A stretch of DNA of 64,000 bases from Butyrivibrio proteoclasticus (GTDB lineage: Bacteria; Bacillota; Clostridia; Lachnospirales; Lachnospiraceae): the NCBI RefSeq assembly GCF_900115735.1, contig NZ_FOXO01000001.1, positions 186,001 through 250,000 of the forward strand, read 5' to 3'. This document shows, one piece after another, positions 1 through 8,841 of the stretch (the first letter of the stretch is position 1; each line of letters begins with the position of its first letter). The position numbers and the translations under genes were made by a program. The notes below the pieces were generated by a model. It was not told where the DNA came from, made no database searches, and worked only from the letters and a program-made list of their open reading frames with translations.

Positions 1-81
1 AGGAATGGTTATTCCAGACTCTATATGATTGAGTGTATTGCCCAGGAACTTGCAAAATATGTGTTAACGAAGCAGTCATGA
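1..81 (+). CDS. C-terminal end of an upstream gene (5' end outside window)
   Basis: Frame 1 is open from base 1 to a TGA at 79-81 and encodes the last 26 residues of a protein ending ELAKYVLTKQS. Too little is visible to assign a family. It lies on the same strand as the polysaccharide genes, about 100 bp before the first of them. Confidence 0.5.
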   Translation, partial: RNGYSRLYMIECIAQELAKYVLTKQS

Positions 82-117
82 TGTGCCCTGCAAGTAAAGG
101 TGGTTAGTACAATGGGA

Positions 118-146
118 TTGTGATAAAATAAACAAGATATCATAAT
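118..146 (+). promoter_or_regulatory. Candidate sigma-A type promoter ahead of the sugar transferase
   Basis: TTGTGA at 118-123 and CATAAT at 141-146 are separated by 17 bp, a 4/6 and 5/6 match to consensus, in the 100-bp gap before the sugar transferase. Only sequence similarity supports it; in such AT-rich DNA chance matches are common. Confidence 0.4.
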
Positions 147-181
147 AATCACCCAATTAAGGAAATAAAATAAAAGAATTC

Positions 182-1576
182 ATGATGAAGAATGTTTCAA
201 ACACTTCAAGAAAAAATAAAAAATATCTTTACAGAGGAGTATGCCTTGTAATCTTAGTTATTATATCTACAACCATATTCTTTGACGCCTGGTATGAGTT
301 TGTTCAGGTAAATAACCAGACCGGACACCTTTTGGGCTTGGGTAACCTTGGTATGGCAACGGGAATCTACCTTTCTCTATATTACATTATTGGCAAGTGG
401 ATGCATGCCTTTAAGATTGGCGTCGAGCGTAAGGCCAACATTCTGGCAGGTCAGGTACTTACGCTTTTGTCAGTAGCGTTTCTTGAGTTATTTATATCCT
501 GCGTTATCACGGGACAGTTCAGATTTTTTCCTAACTTTGTAGTTATTTACTCTGTGGTATTTATTCTTCAGTCAGTTGTGAACTGTCTTCTTGTAATACC
601 AATGGTAAACATCTACAGAAAGCACTTCCCTCCACTAGAAGTCTTGGAAATCCATGGCGGAATAGAAAATGCTCTCTGTGAGAAGATTAATGAAATCCCC
701 TACAAATATAAAATCGTGGAAAGCGTTTCTTATGATATTGGTGATGCAGCTATCGAGAAAAAGCTTTCATCTTACGATGCAGTATTCTTAAATGATATAC
801 CTGACTTTGAAAAAAATAAGATAGTAAAGATGTGCTATGGCCGTGATAAAAGAATATATTTCGTACCAAAGATATCCGATATCATAGCCAGAAGCGCAGA
901 AGAGCTGAACCTTATTGATACACCTCTTTTTATGAACCGCAACAATAGGATCAACCCTTTTATGCGATATACGAAAAGATTCTTTGACGTAGCTTTAAGT
1001 TTGATTGCTCTAATTGTCCTGAGTCCGTTATTTGTTGTGGTTGCCATAGCGATTAAACTGGAGGATGGCGGCCCTGTATTCTACAGGCAGGAGAGAATCA
1101 CTCTTGATCTAAAGCACTTTATGATCCTGAAATTCCGTTCAATGATTGTAGATGCAGAAAAAGACGGCATTCCTCATCCTGCAGAGGATGAAGATGACAG
1201 GATCACAAAAGTGGGTAAGATAATAAGGAGATTCAGGATCGATGAGCTTCCACAGCTTATCAACATCATAAAAGGTGAAATGTCCATCGTAGGCCCAAGG
1301 CCAGAGAGAGTTGAACATGTAGATAAGTATATCGGGGAAATCCCTGAATTCTGCTACAGGTACAAGGTCAAGGGCGGCCTTACAGGCTATGCCCAGGTTT
1401 ATGGCAACTACGCCACATCAGCGCTTGATAAGCTCAAGCTTGATCTGATCTACATAACAAATTATTCACTTCTTTTGGATCTTCAGATTATCTTTGAAAC
1501 AATAAAGATTCTTGTTCAGAAAGATAGTACAAAGGGATTTAGTGAGGACGAAGTGGGAAAGATGCAGGAAAAGTGA
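182..1576 (+). CDS. Undecaprenyl-phosphate sugar phosphotransferase (priming enzyme)
   Basis: This is a 464-residue WbaP/CpsE-type priming transferase that moves a sugar-1-phosphate from UDP-sugar to undecaprenyl phosphate on the inner membrane face. Four hydrophobic segments lie at about 18-40, 58-78, 86-108 and 118-141. A CoA-binding-like middle domain spans about 150-240, and a membrane re-entrant helix about 267-293. The catalytic domain carries the family signatures KFRSM (about 317) and DELPQLIN...GPRPER (about 354-376). Its length matches full-size WbaP proteins. The start is the first of two adjacent ATGs. The gene ends in a 4-bp overlap with the next GT, so the two are probably co-translated. 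The exact sugar cannot be read from sequence. Confidence 0.93.
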   Translation: MMKNVSNTSRKNKKYLYRGVCLVILVIISTTIFFDAWYEFVQVNNQTGHLLGLGNLGMATGIYLSLYYIIGKWMHAFKIGVERKANILAGQVLTLLSVAFLELFISCVITGQFRFFPNFVVIYSVVFILQSVVNCLLVIPMVNIYRKHFPPLEVLEIHGGIENALCEKINEIPYKYKIVESVSYDIGDAAIEKKLSSYDAVFLNDIPDFEKNKIVKMCYGRDKRIYFVPKISDIIARSAEELNLIDTPLFMNRNNRINPFMRYTKRFFDVALSLIALIVLSPLFVVVAIAIKLEDGGPVFYRQERITLDLKHFMILKFRSMIVDAEKDGIPHPAEDEDDRITKVGKIIRRFRIDELPQLINIIKGEMSIVGPRPERVEHVDKYIGEIPEFCYRYKVKGGLTGYAQVYGNYATSALDKLKLDLIYITNYSLLLDLQIIFETIKILVQKDSTKGFSEDEVGKMQEK

Positions 1577-2682
1577 GAATTGGAGTTGATCTTCTCTGGG
1601 TGAAACCCGGGAAAAACGGTGGAACAGAATCATATGTACGAAATTTACTGGATGGATTCCAAAGCTATATAAGTGACCATACATTTGTGTTATTTACTTC
1701 TAAAGATAATGCTGAGTCATTTCAAAAATATAACAGTAGACAATTTGAAATGGTCATTTGCCCGGTTAATACGGCCAGCTTTGTTAAAAGAGTGATTTGG
1801 GAAAATATTCATTTTTTTAAATATACAAAAAAAGAAAAGATTGATGTATGGTTTTTTCCTGTTTATTCAAGGCCATTTTTTATGGGCAATGTTCCTACGA
1901 TTACAGTAATTCATGATCTTCAGAGCTTGCATTATCCTGAGTATTTTTCAAAAATAAGAAACATATATTTTAAGATGGCTTGGAAGAACGACTGTAAGAT
2001 ATCACAGAAAATAATAACAATCTCAGAATTTTGCAAAAATGATATCGTTCGGAATTTTGCAGTAAATCCGGAAAAGGTTGAAGTTATATACAATCCGATT
2101 TGCATGTCTGGAACTGTGGATTTTGATAGTGTTTCTGAAAAGTATGGAATCAAAAAGAACGAGTATTACTATACAGTATGTTCGCTGGCTAAGCATAAAA
2201 ACCTGATAACTCTTCTTAAGGCAATGAAGATATTGAGAGACAGAGGGTACAAATATAAGCTTGTTATTTCCGGTGTGACAGTAAACGCTGTAAATGAGGT
2301 GTTTGACTTTATTAGTAGTAATGCGTTGGATGATTTGGTGGTTTATACCGGTTTTATCTCCAACGAAGAAAGAAATACTTTGTACGATAATTGCAGAAAA
2401 TTTCTTTTTCCAAGCGTTTTTGAAGGCTTTGGAATGCCTCCCATAGAGGCAATGATAAGAGGTGCATCTACTGTCACAACCAGAGAAACGTCCCTTTTGG
2501 AGGTAACAGAAGGTAAGGCAGATTATGTACATGATCCCATGGATGCAGAGGAATGGGCTAATCTCATAGAAAACGAAGGATTAGCAGTTGAAAAAGAGAC
2601 AAGGAACATATTGCTTGAAAAATATTCAAACAAAGTGATTTCTGAAGAATACATCAGAGCGCTGGAAACTGTATGCAAATAA
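1573..2682 (+). CDS. Glycosyltransferase, GT4 family
   Basis: This 369-residue GT-B enzyme probably adds the second or later sugar to the lipid-linked intermediate. The N-terminal loop has GKNGGTES (about 13-20) for donor/acceptor contact. The C-terminal half carries FEGFGMPPIEA (about 283-293), the E-x7-E donor-binding motif of GT4 retaining enzymes. The GTG start at 1573 overlaps the upstream TGA as GTGA, indicating translational coupling. Donor sugar unknown; a mannosyl- or rhamnosyltransferase role is possible. Confidence 0.9.
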   Translation: MRIGVDLLWVKPGKNGGTESYVRNLLDGFQSYISDHTFVLFTSKDNAESFQKYNSRQFEMVICPVNTASFVKRVIWENIHFFKYTKKEKIDVWFFPVYSRPFFMGNVPTITVIHDLQSLHYPEYFSKIRNIYFKMAWKNDCKISQKIITISEFCKNDIVRNFAVNPEKVEVIYNPICMSGTVDFDSVSEKYGIKKNEYYYTVCSLAKHKNLITLLKAMKILRDRGYKYKLVISGVTVNAVNEVFDFISSNALDDLVVYTGFISNEERNTLYDNCRKFLFPSVFEGFGMPPIEAMIRGASTVTTRETSLLEVTEGKADYVHDPMDAEEWANLIENEGLAVEKETRNILLEKYSNKVISEEYIRALETVCK

Positions 2683-2707
2683 AAAATACTTATTTAAGGA
2701 ATATAAA

Positions 2708-3628
2708 ATGACGACTGCGGTAGTAATGTGCACATACAATGGTGAAAAGTATATATTGGAACAACTTGAGTCAATTTATACTCAGACTAAGCAGCCGGAT
2801 GAAGTAATCATACAGGATGATTGTTCTACTGATAAAACGGTAGCTACTATCAGGAACTTTATATCAGAACATAATCTGGATAGTAACTGGAAACTTTCCG
2901 TCAATAGTGACAACCTTGGTTGGAAAAGAAATTTTATGTCTGCTATAAAGTCATCTTCTGCCGAATTGATTTTTCTTTCCGATCAGGATGACATTTGGGA
3001 CAAAGACAAAATCAGAATAATGAGTGAAATCTGTTCTCAAAATTCGGATATTGAACTATTGGTGTCAAGGCATGAGCCTTTTGAGAACAAGACAGGGAAA
3101 GAGGCATATGTTTATCAGCCCTCTCTTGGAAAAGATGAAGTTACTAAGGTACCGTTTAGTGGCGCCTTCCAGGAAACTCTGCGGCAGGGATGTACATATG
3201 CCATGAAGAGAAAACTGATTCAATATATCGATGATATGTGGGACGAGAACTGGCCTCATGACCAGTTTTTTTGGTGCATAGCAATTGCAAGGGGAACCTT
3301 ATATTCATATAATAGGCCATTAGTACGCCACAGAAGGCATATGCATGTCAGTACCCCTTCAAATGATAAGACTAGAGAGATACGCTCGGGGCTGGCTAAG
3401 AAATCAGCTGATATTGCTGAAATGCTTCTGGAGAATAAGAAAGTCCTTGGTTTATCGGAATCGTCTGTTAGAATCCTGGAAAAGTCCAAGACGGTTAACA
3501 GGAAAAGAGAAAGGTATATCTCCGCGAGGAATGTAATGGGAATCATTTCATTGCTGACTATGCTTGATTGCTATACACGTTTTAAAGCCTGGGCGGGGGA
3601 TGTGTTTGTGGTATTGAGGAAACGGTAA
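2708..3628 (+). CDS. Glycosyltransferase, GT2 family
   Basis: A 306-residue inverting GT-A enzyme. The nucleotide-binding start VVMCTYNGEKYILEQL (about 5-20), IIQDDCSTDKT (about 34-44) and the metal-binding FLSDQDDIW (about 90-98) are the usual GT2 signatures. The layout resembles the rhamnosyltransferase-like GT2 group. An AAGGA ribosome site lies just before the ATG. It follows the GT4 gene by 25 bp in the same operon. Confidence 0.9.
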   Translation: MTTAVVMCTYNGEKYILEQLESIYTQTKQPDEVIIQDDCSTDKTVATIRNFISEHNLDSNWKLSVNSDNLGWKRNFMSAIKSSSAELIFLSDQDDIWDKDKIRIMSEICSQNSDIELLVSRHEPFENKTGKEAYVYQPSLGKDEVTKVPFSGAFQETLRQGCTYAMKRKLIQYIDDMWDENWPHDQFFWCIAIARGTLYSYNRPLVRHRRHMHVSTPSNDKTREIRSGLAKKSADIAEMLLENKKVLGLSESSVRILEKSKTVNRKRERYISARNVMGIISLLTMLDCYTRFKAWAGDVFVVLRKR

Positions 3629-3706
3629 TATTGAATAAGCGCCTTAAATACTTGTTCCGTGTGAAATTACCAGATTAGGGGATGTGGCATACGTTATTAC
3701 ATCAAC

Positions 3707-3735
3707 TTGAATCATCATGATCAATAGTTTATAAT
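3707..3735 (+). promoter_or_regulatory. Candidate promoter in the 3.63-3.77 kb gap
   Basis: TTGAAT at 3707-3712 and a perfect TATAAT at 3730-3735 are separated by exactly 17 bp. It lies 40 bp before a GTG start in the longest gap of the early part of the locus, so a second transcription start here is plausible. Confidence 0.55.
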
Positions 3736-3774
3736 CACTAGGTCAACAAGGAAAGAGAAGCAAGGTTAGGTATT

Positions 3775-5052
3775 GTGAGACTGCAAGGAAATAATAGTTT
3801 TTTTATTATAGTTCATTATAGAAATCCTTTTATAGGCAGTTCAGGGACTGATCAGTATATACGATATCAGGTGGATTACTGTTCAAAAAATGGATTGGAT
3901 TCATTTGTGCTTTTCCCGGTAATAAAGAAGATTGGAATTAAAATTTCGGGATGGGGATTGGCTTTTTGTGGAGAATTTATAGGAGTATTTAGTGAAAAGA
4001 GGATTTCTTCATTAATAAGAAATCTTATGGCTCGTGAGAAGTGCTGTGGAGTCTTTATACATCATCTTAAATGGAGTAATTTGGATGCTTTACAACGAAT
4101 TCTTTCATTTTCAAAAGAAATTGTTTTTTTTGTACATGATTACTATTCTTGCTGCTTTCAGACAAATCTTTTAAAGAATGACGTTGCTTTTTGTGGTGAT
4201 GCCAGATTGTATGCAAGTAAATGCAGTGATTGCGTATATTACAGTAAATCATTACAAATGGTTGAAAAAATAAAATGGTTTCTTGGAACATTTAATAAAG
4301 TGACTGTTATTGCACCTTCGGAGACGGCAGCAGGGTTTTGGAAAGAGGTTTTTCCTATGTATGCCGGTAATGTTAGAGTTGAAGGCCATTTTCGTATCAG
4401 TAATGGAATTGAACAGACTGTACGCAAAATACCCGAAAACGGAAAGCTTAATGTTGCTTTTGTAGGAGATGGAATTCATGCAAAAGGAGCTGACTTATGG
4501 TACAATGCATTGGATTGTCTTTCTGAAGAGGTTAGAGAGAAATACAATTTCTATCATATGGGAAGCCATAGTCCCAATAATAAAAATATAATATGTGTTC
4601 CGATTGAAAATGCGCTTCGTGGCAATGATTACATGACTCAGCAGTTGATTCAAAAAAAAATAGATGTGGCAGTTTTGTTTTCGGTTGTACCTGAAACATA
4701 TAGTTTTACTTTTTTTGAAGCCTTGAAAGCTAGATGTTTTGTAATAACCAATGGATTGTCTGGGAATATTGCAAAATTGGTCAAAGAAAACAGAAATGGA
4801 ATTATTATAGAACCGGATACGGATTCTTTAGTTAAAGTGTTAAGCGATATAAGTGAGCTCAAAAAAATGGTAGGAGAATATTATAAAAGAGCTTCGTTTC
4901 GCCAGATAATACTTGAACACAATGATGCGTATAAAGAATGCTTTAAATATGTTGAAATGCCACAAGAATATGGAATGAACATTCCAAACGATATTAGCAC
5001 TGCGTGGATAGCTGATGTGTTATATCGAATCAGATATAGAAAAATGCTTTGA
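3775..5052 (+). CDS. Glycosyltransferase, GT4-like
   Basis: A 425-residue protein with two Rossmann-like halves. The second half begins near LNVAFVGDGIHAKGADLWYN (about 224-243) and contains VPETYSFTFFEAL (about 304-316), an E-x7-E like motif of GT4 enzymes. The N-terminal half has a cysteine-containing stretch and FVHDYYSCCF typical of this family's HDY motif. The GTG start is preceded by a weak purine stretch. The next gene's longest frame overlaps its 3' end, but the better start lies 19 bp after its stop. Confidence 0.78.
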   Translation: MRLQGNNSFFIIVHYRNPFIGSSGTDQYIRYQVDYCSKNGLDSFVLFPVIKKIGIKISGWGLAFCGEFIGVFSEKRISSLIRNLMAREKCCGVFIHHLKWSNLDALQRILSFSKEIVFFVHDYYSCCFQTNLLKNDVAFCGDARLYASKCSDCVYYSKSLQMVEKIKWFLGTFNKVTVIAPSETAAGFWKEVFPMYAGNVRVEGHFRISNGIEQTVRKIPENGKLNVAFVGDGIHAKGADLWYNALDCLSEEVREKYNFYHMGSHSPNNKNIICVPIENALRGNDYMTQQLIQKKIDVAVLFSVVPETYSFTFFEALKARCFVITNGLSGNIAKLVKENRNGIIIEPDTDSLVKVLSDISELKKMVGEYYKRASFRQIILEHNDAYKECFKYVEMPQEYGMNIPNDISTAWIADVLYRIRYRKML

Positions 5053-5071
5053 AATAGATGGAGTTCCTATT

Positions 5072-7681
5072 ATGGATGTTATGTGTGATATTATTATTCC
5101 TATATATAATGCATATGAAGATTTAGTTCTATGTGTTGAAAGTGTATATAAGTACACAGACCTTAAAACGAATAGATTAGTATTGATAAATGATAACAGT
5201 ACTGATCCCAGGATAAAGGAATATCTTGATTCTCAAAAGAAAGAAAATGTAATTGTTATACACAATGAAGTAAACAATGGTTTTTCTAAAAATATTAATA
5301 CCGGAATGAGTTTGTCAGAAACAAATGATGTATTATTGTTGAACTCTGATACCATTGTTACATTTAATTGGTTAGAAAAAATCAAAAATTGCGCATATCG
5401 TGAAAAGCAAATAGGAACAGTCACTCCGTTGTCAAATAATGCAACATTATGCTCTGTTCCTAATTTTTGTGAGGAAAACACCCTTCCGGAAGATATGTCA
5501 CTTGAGAAGACAGCGGAAACAGTTGAAAGGGTAAGTTTGAAGAAGTATCCTGAAATATCTGTTGCGCATGGCTTTTGTATGTATATAAAAAGAGAAGTGA
5601 TAAATGCAATAGGAATGTTTGATGCTGCTACTTTTCAGAGAGGTTACGGAGAGGAAAATGATTTCTGTAATAGAGCCATTCAAGTGGGCTATAGACATGT
5701 GATGTGCGATGATACCTATATTCTTCATACAGGTACCAAGTCTTTTTTGAGTAAAGAAAAAGAAGAATATATTAGAGAGCATGACAGAATATTAAGGGAA
5801 CGTTATCCACAGCTTATGCATGCGAATGATGTTCACGTAAGAGATAATCCAAATAGATGCGTTTCAGACAATCTGAAACCGTATTTTGCTATGGGGGAAA
5901 ACAGAAAAAATATACTGTATGTTTTACAATCTGATTTTAAGCAGGGAGCGGATGATAATGTAGGTGGAACACAGTTACATGTAAAGCATCTGACTCAAAA
6001 AATGAAAGACAAGTATAATGTTTTTGTTGCTGCTAGAGATCGCGATTATTTGAATTTAACATTTTATCATAGGGATAAAGAATTTTCGTGGAGATTTTTT
6101 ATAGGAAGAAAACCTGATTATTACACATTCAATGACGCGAGAATCAGAAATGCTTTTGAAAATATTATCCTTGGATTTAATATAGAGATGGTACATATTC
6201 ATCATTTATGTACATTGTCGTTTGATGTTGTTGAAATAGCAGATGAGCTGGGAGTTCCTGTACTTTTTACTCTTCATGATTACTTTATGATCTGTCCTTC
6301 TGAGAAATTACTGGATGAAAGACATATTTATATTTCCAAAGAAAATGATACTGAAAATGTTTGGACAAAATATCTGGAGAAAGAAAAAAACATATATAAC
6401 AAGATAGATTATATCAAAATATGGAGAGTAAAATGTCATCATATTTTGAGGGCTTGCGACAAGCTTATTCTTCCCAATGAAAGTGTAAAAGAAATTTTTA
6501 CATCATATTATTCTGATCTTGCCAATAAAATGGAAGTTATCGAGCATGGATACGAATTCGACAGAAAAAAATTTGATAATGTAGAGCTTTCAGATAAAGT
6601 TGTGTGGAAACTCGAAGATAAGATGGCCTATGGTGAAACATATAAATTTGTAGGATGGGCAGTATATCAATCAGAGACAAAGTATAAGAAGAACGAAATA
6701 TATCTTGAAATTACATCCAATAATTCCAAGGCCATAATTCCAACATCAAAAGTAAGCCGCGAGGACGTAAAAGATAAATATGGAAGGGAAGATACTGGAT
6801 TTGAGGTATTAGTACCATTTAGATATTTGTCGGAGGATTTTGAAGTAAGAGCTATTTGTGTTACAGACATAGGTTGCTTTGGTGCTGTAGATACTTTGCA
6901 TATAGAAAAAAAGAGCAAAAACAGTTACAGGAAGAGATTGAATGTAGCATTTATTGGCGGCATAAATGAAGAAAAGGGTGGAAAAGTAATCTACGAGATT
7001 ATAAAAGGCTCGGGTCTTGACGTTAATTGGTTTCTCTTTGGAAAAGTTGGATATGATAAGCTGAGTGGATTGATACAAAAGAATTATTATTGGTTTGGCG
7101 GTTATAGCAATGACGATCTCCCAAGACTTATGGAAGAGTTTGATGTGGATTTGGTTTGTATTCTATCAATATGGCCTGAGACATATTCGTATACATTGAG
7201 TGAGGCTATATTGTGCGAAAAGCCTGTGCTTGTTTCTGATATGGGAGCATTGGGACAAAGAATGGGACAGTTTTGCCAAGAGTGTTGTTTGCCATTGGAT
7301 AATCTTGATAAGAGAATAAAAGAAGCTATTCAGAATTTAATGGATAATCCAACGAAGCTTGATAGAATCAAAGAAGAACAAAGTCAGTTAAAAGTTCGTA
7401 CTCTGGATGATATGCGTCTCGACTATGATGAATTATATATGCAAATGGCACTTGCTGACTTAAATAGTACGAAGACTGCAGATTATGAATATTTGTATAT
7501 TAACAGTGAATTGGGAAATGGGAATACCTCAGAGATGAAAACTGATGTGGATCTCAGACGATATGCTGAAATTACAAATTCTGCAACTTATAGATTTGTA
7601 CAGAGATTATCCAGAAGTAATTTTATTGGATTGAGAATTGCCAAAAAAATCATTAAGAAATTGATGAAAATTAAGTACTAA
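5072..7681 (+). CDS. Bifunctional GT2-GT4 glycosyltransferase
   Basis: About 869 residues. I place the start at ATG 5072 because GGAG lies 8 bp upstream; an upstream in-frame ATG at 5015 lacks such a site and overlaps the previous gene. The N-terminal GT2 domain shows DIIIPIYNAYEDL (about 5-17), LLNSDTIV and GYGEENDFCNRA. A GT4 domain follows from about 290 (NILYVLQSDF, VGGTQLHVKHL, FTLHDYFM) and ends with NVAFIGGINEEKGG and WPETYSYTLSEAI. A roughly 80-residue beta-rich segment with a FVGWAVY core (about 525-605) is inserted inside the GT4 part. It probably adds two consecutive sugars. Confidence 0.85.
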   Translation: MDVMCDIIIPIYNAYEDLVLCVESVYKYTDLKTNRLVLINDNSTDPRIKEYLDSQKKENVIVIHNEVNNGFSKNINTGMSLSETNDVLLLNSDTIVTFNWLEKIKNCAYREKQIGTVTPLSNNATLCSVPNFCEENTLPEDMSLEKTAETVERVSLKKYPEISVAHGFCMYIKREVINAIGMFDAATFQRGYGEENDFCNRAIQVGYRHVMCDDTYILHTGTKSFLSKEKEEYIREHDRILRERYPQLMHANDVHVRDNPNRCVSDNLKPYFAMGENRKNILYVLQSDFKQGADDNVGGTQLHVKHLTQKMKDKYNVFVAARDRDYLNLTFYHRDKEFSWRFFIGRKPDYYTFNDARIRNAFENIILGFNIEMVHIHHLCTLSFDVVEIADELGVPVLFTLHDYFMICPSEKLLDERHIYISKENDTENVWTKYLEKEKNIYNKIDYIKIWRVKCHHILRACDKLILPNESVKEIFTSYYSDLANKMEVIEHGYEFDRKKFDNVELSDKVVWKLEDKMAYGETYKFVGWAVYQSETKYKKNEIYLEITSNNSKAIIPTSKVSREDVKDKYGREDTGFEVLVPFRYLSEDFEVRAICVTDIGCFGAVDTLHIEKKSKNSYRKRLNVAFIGGINEEKGGKVIYEIIKGSGLDVNWFLFGKVGYDKLSGLIQKNYYWFGGYSNDDLPRLMEEFDVDLVCILSIWPETYSYTLSEAILCEKPVLVSDMGALGQRMGQFCQECCLPLDNLDKRIKEAIQNLMDNPTKLDRIKEEQSQLKVRTLDDMRLDYDELYMQMALADLNSTKTADYEYLYINSELGNGNTSEMKTDVDLRRYAEITNSATYRFVQRLSRSNFIGLRIAKKIIKKLMKIKY

Positions 7682-7707
7682 ATCTTAAAAAAAGAGATTG
7701 TTTTAAA

Positions 7708-8799
7708 ATGAAATATAGTAGAAATATGGGGGCTGACTGCTTTAGAGTTATGATGCTCATGCTTGTGATGGTCTATCATACATGGGTAATTAATGGTAGC
7801 GTTCCAATAGATAACAGAATAATATCTTCTATTATTATACTTGGTGGGGAAGTTGGTGTTACCGGATTCTTTGTATTAAGTGGCTGGTCTATATACCAAT
7901 CTCTGAAAAAACAAAGTGAGAATTATTGGCTGTTTTTAAAAAAAAGGTTCATTAGAATAGCTCCTGAGTATTATTTATCGATTGTTATCGTATTGTTTTT
8001 TTCGAGTGGTGCAGGATGGTTGTCGAAAGAGGGGATAAAGAGTGTTATTGCAACCATGTTCTTTTGTCAAAATATATTACCGGGAGTTAGCGCAGTAAAT
8101 GGAGTTTTATGGACTATGTCCGTTACTGCAATGTTTTATATCGTCTCTCCGGTACTCAATAAAATGCTGTGCAAATTTAATACCATATTTGTAGTTTTTA
8201 GTGTGAGTATTACTATACTTATGAAGTATATATTCCTACACTGGGGGCCGATTTATGGAACATATGATTCATTCTACTTGAGCAGGCAAACGATAATTAC
8301 GGACTTGGATAACTTTGTTCTTGGGATGGCTGTGGCACATTTAATGAATAAATATGGCACTTGTATTATTCGGAAAAATTTTTTTAGTTGCATTGGAATA
8401 ATAGCATCTTTATGCGGAGTTATAGGTTATGGGATTTTAGGAATGCAATATGGTATTCATACAGATAATGTTTCTGGATATGGCTGGCATTCTGTTATTG
8501 CTATCTTACTAGCAATAAATCTATTTTTTTGGTGCATACTCGAAGTGCCGGAATTTTTTGGCTCAAGCAGAATATCACAATTCATTAGATTGCTAGCGAA
8601 ACATCAGTATGGCATATATGTTTTTCATTTACTCGTAATACAGAACCTTGTATCAAATTCAGAACTGATTGTGCTTATCACAAATAAGAATTACATATTG
8701 GCACAAGCAGTTATTGTAATTCTTGCTACTGCTGTAGGAATTCTTATGTCTTGGATAATACAACTTGCAATAAATGGAATACGTAATGAAATGTCCTAA
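7708..8799 (+). CDS. Acyltransferase 3 family membrane O-acyltransferase
   Basis: A 363-residue polytopic protein with about ten hydrophobic helices. The first helix carries the family signature with catalytic histidine in CFRVMMLMLVMVYHTW (about 11-26), followed by FVLSGWSIYQSLKK. It fits the OafA/YrhL family, which moves acyl groups across the membrane to decorate glycans. Its place inside the GT cluster argues for O-acetylation of the encoded polymer. Acyl group and target sugar are not readable. Confidence 0.85.
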   Translation: MKYSRNMGADCFRVMMLMLVMVYHTWVINGSVPIDNRIISSIIILGGEVGVTGFFVLSGWSIYQSLKKQSENYWLFLKKRFIRIAPEYYLSIVIVLFFSSGAGWLSKEGIKSVIATMFFCQNILPGVSAVNGVLWTMSVTAMFYIVSPVLNKMLCKFNTIFVVFSVSITILMKYIFLHWGPIYGTYDSFYLSRQTIITDLDNFVLGMAVAHLMNKYGTCIIRKNFFSCIGIIASLCGVIGYGILGMQYGIHTDNVSGYGWHSVIAILLAINLFFWCILEVPEFFGSSRISQFIRLLAKHQYGIYVFHLLVIQNLVSNSELIVLITNKNYILAQAVIVILATAVGILMSWIIQLAINGIRNEMS

Positions 8800-8841
8800 C
8801 TAGGCATTTTATGCTATAGGATGAGAATCAGGAGATAAGTA

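Noticed and set aside
2023..2532. 169-codon open frame on the minus strand
   Set aside because: It lies entirely inside a clear GT4 gene, has no ribosome site and no recognisable domain.
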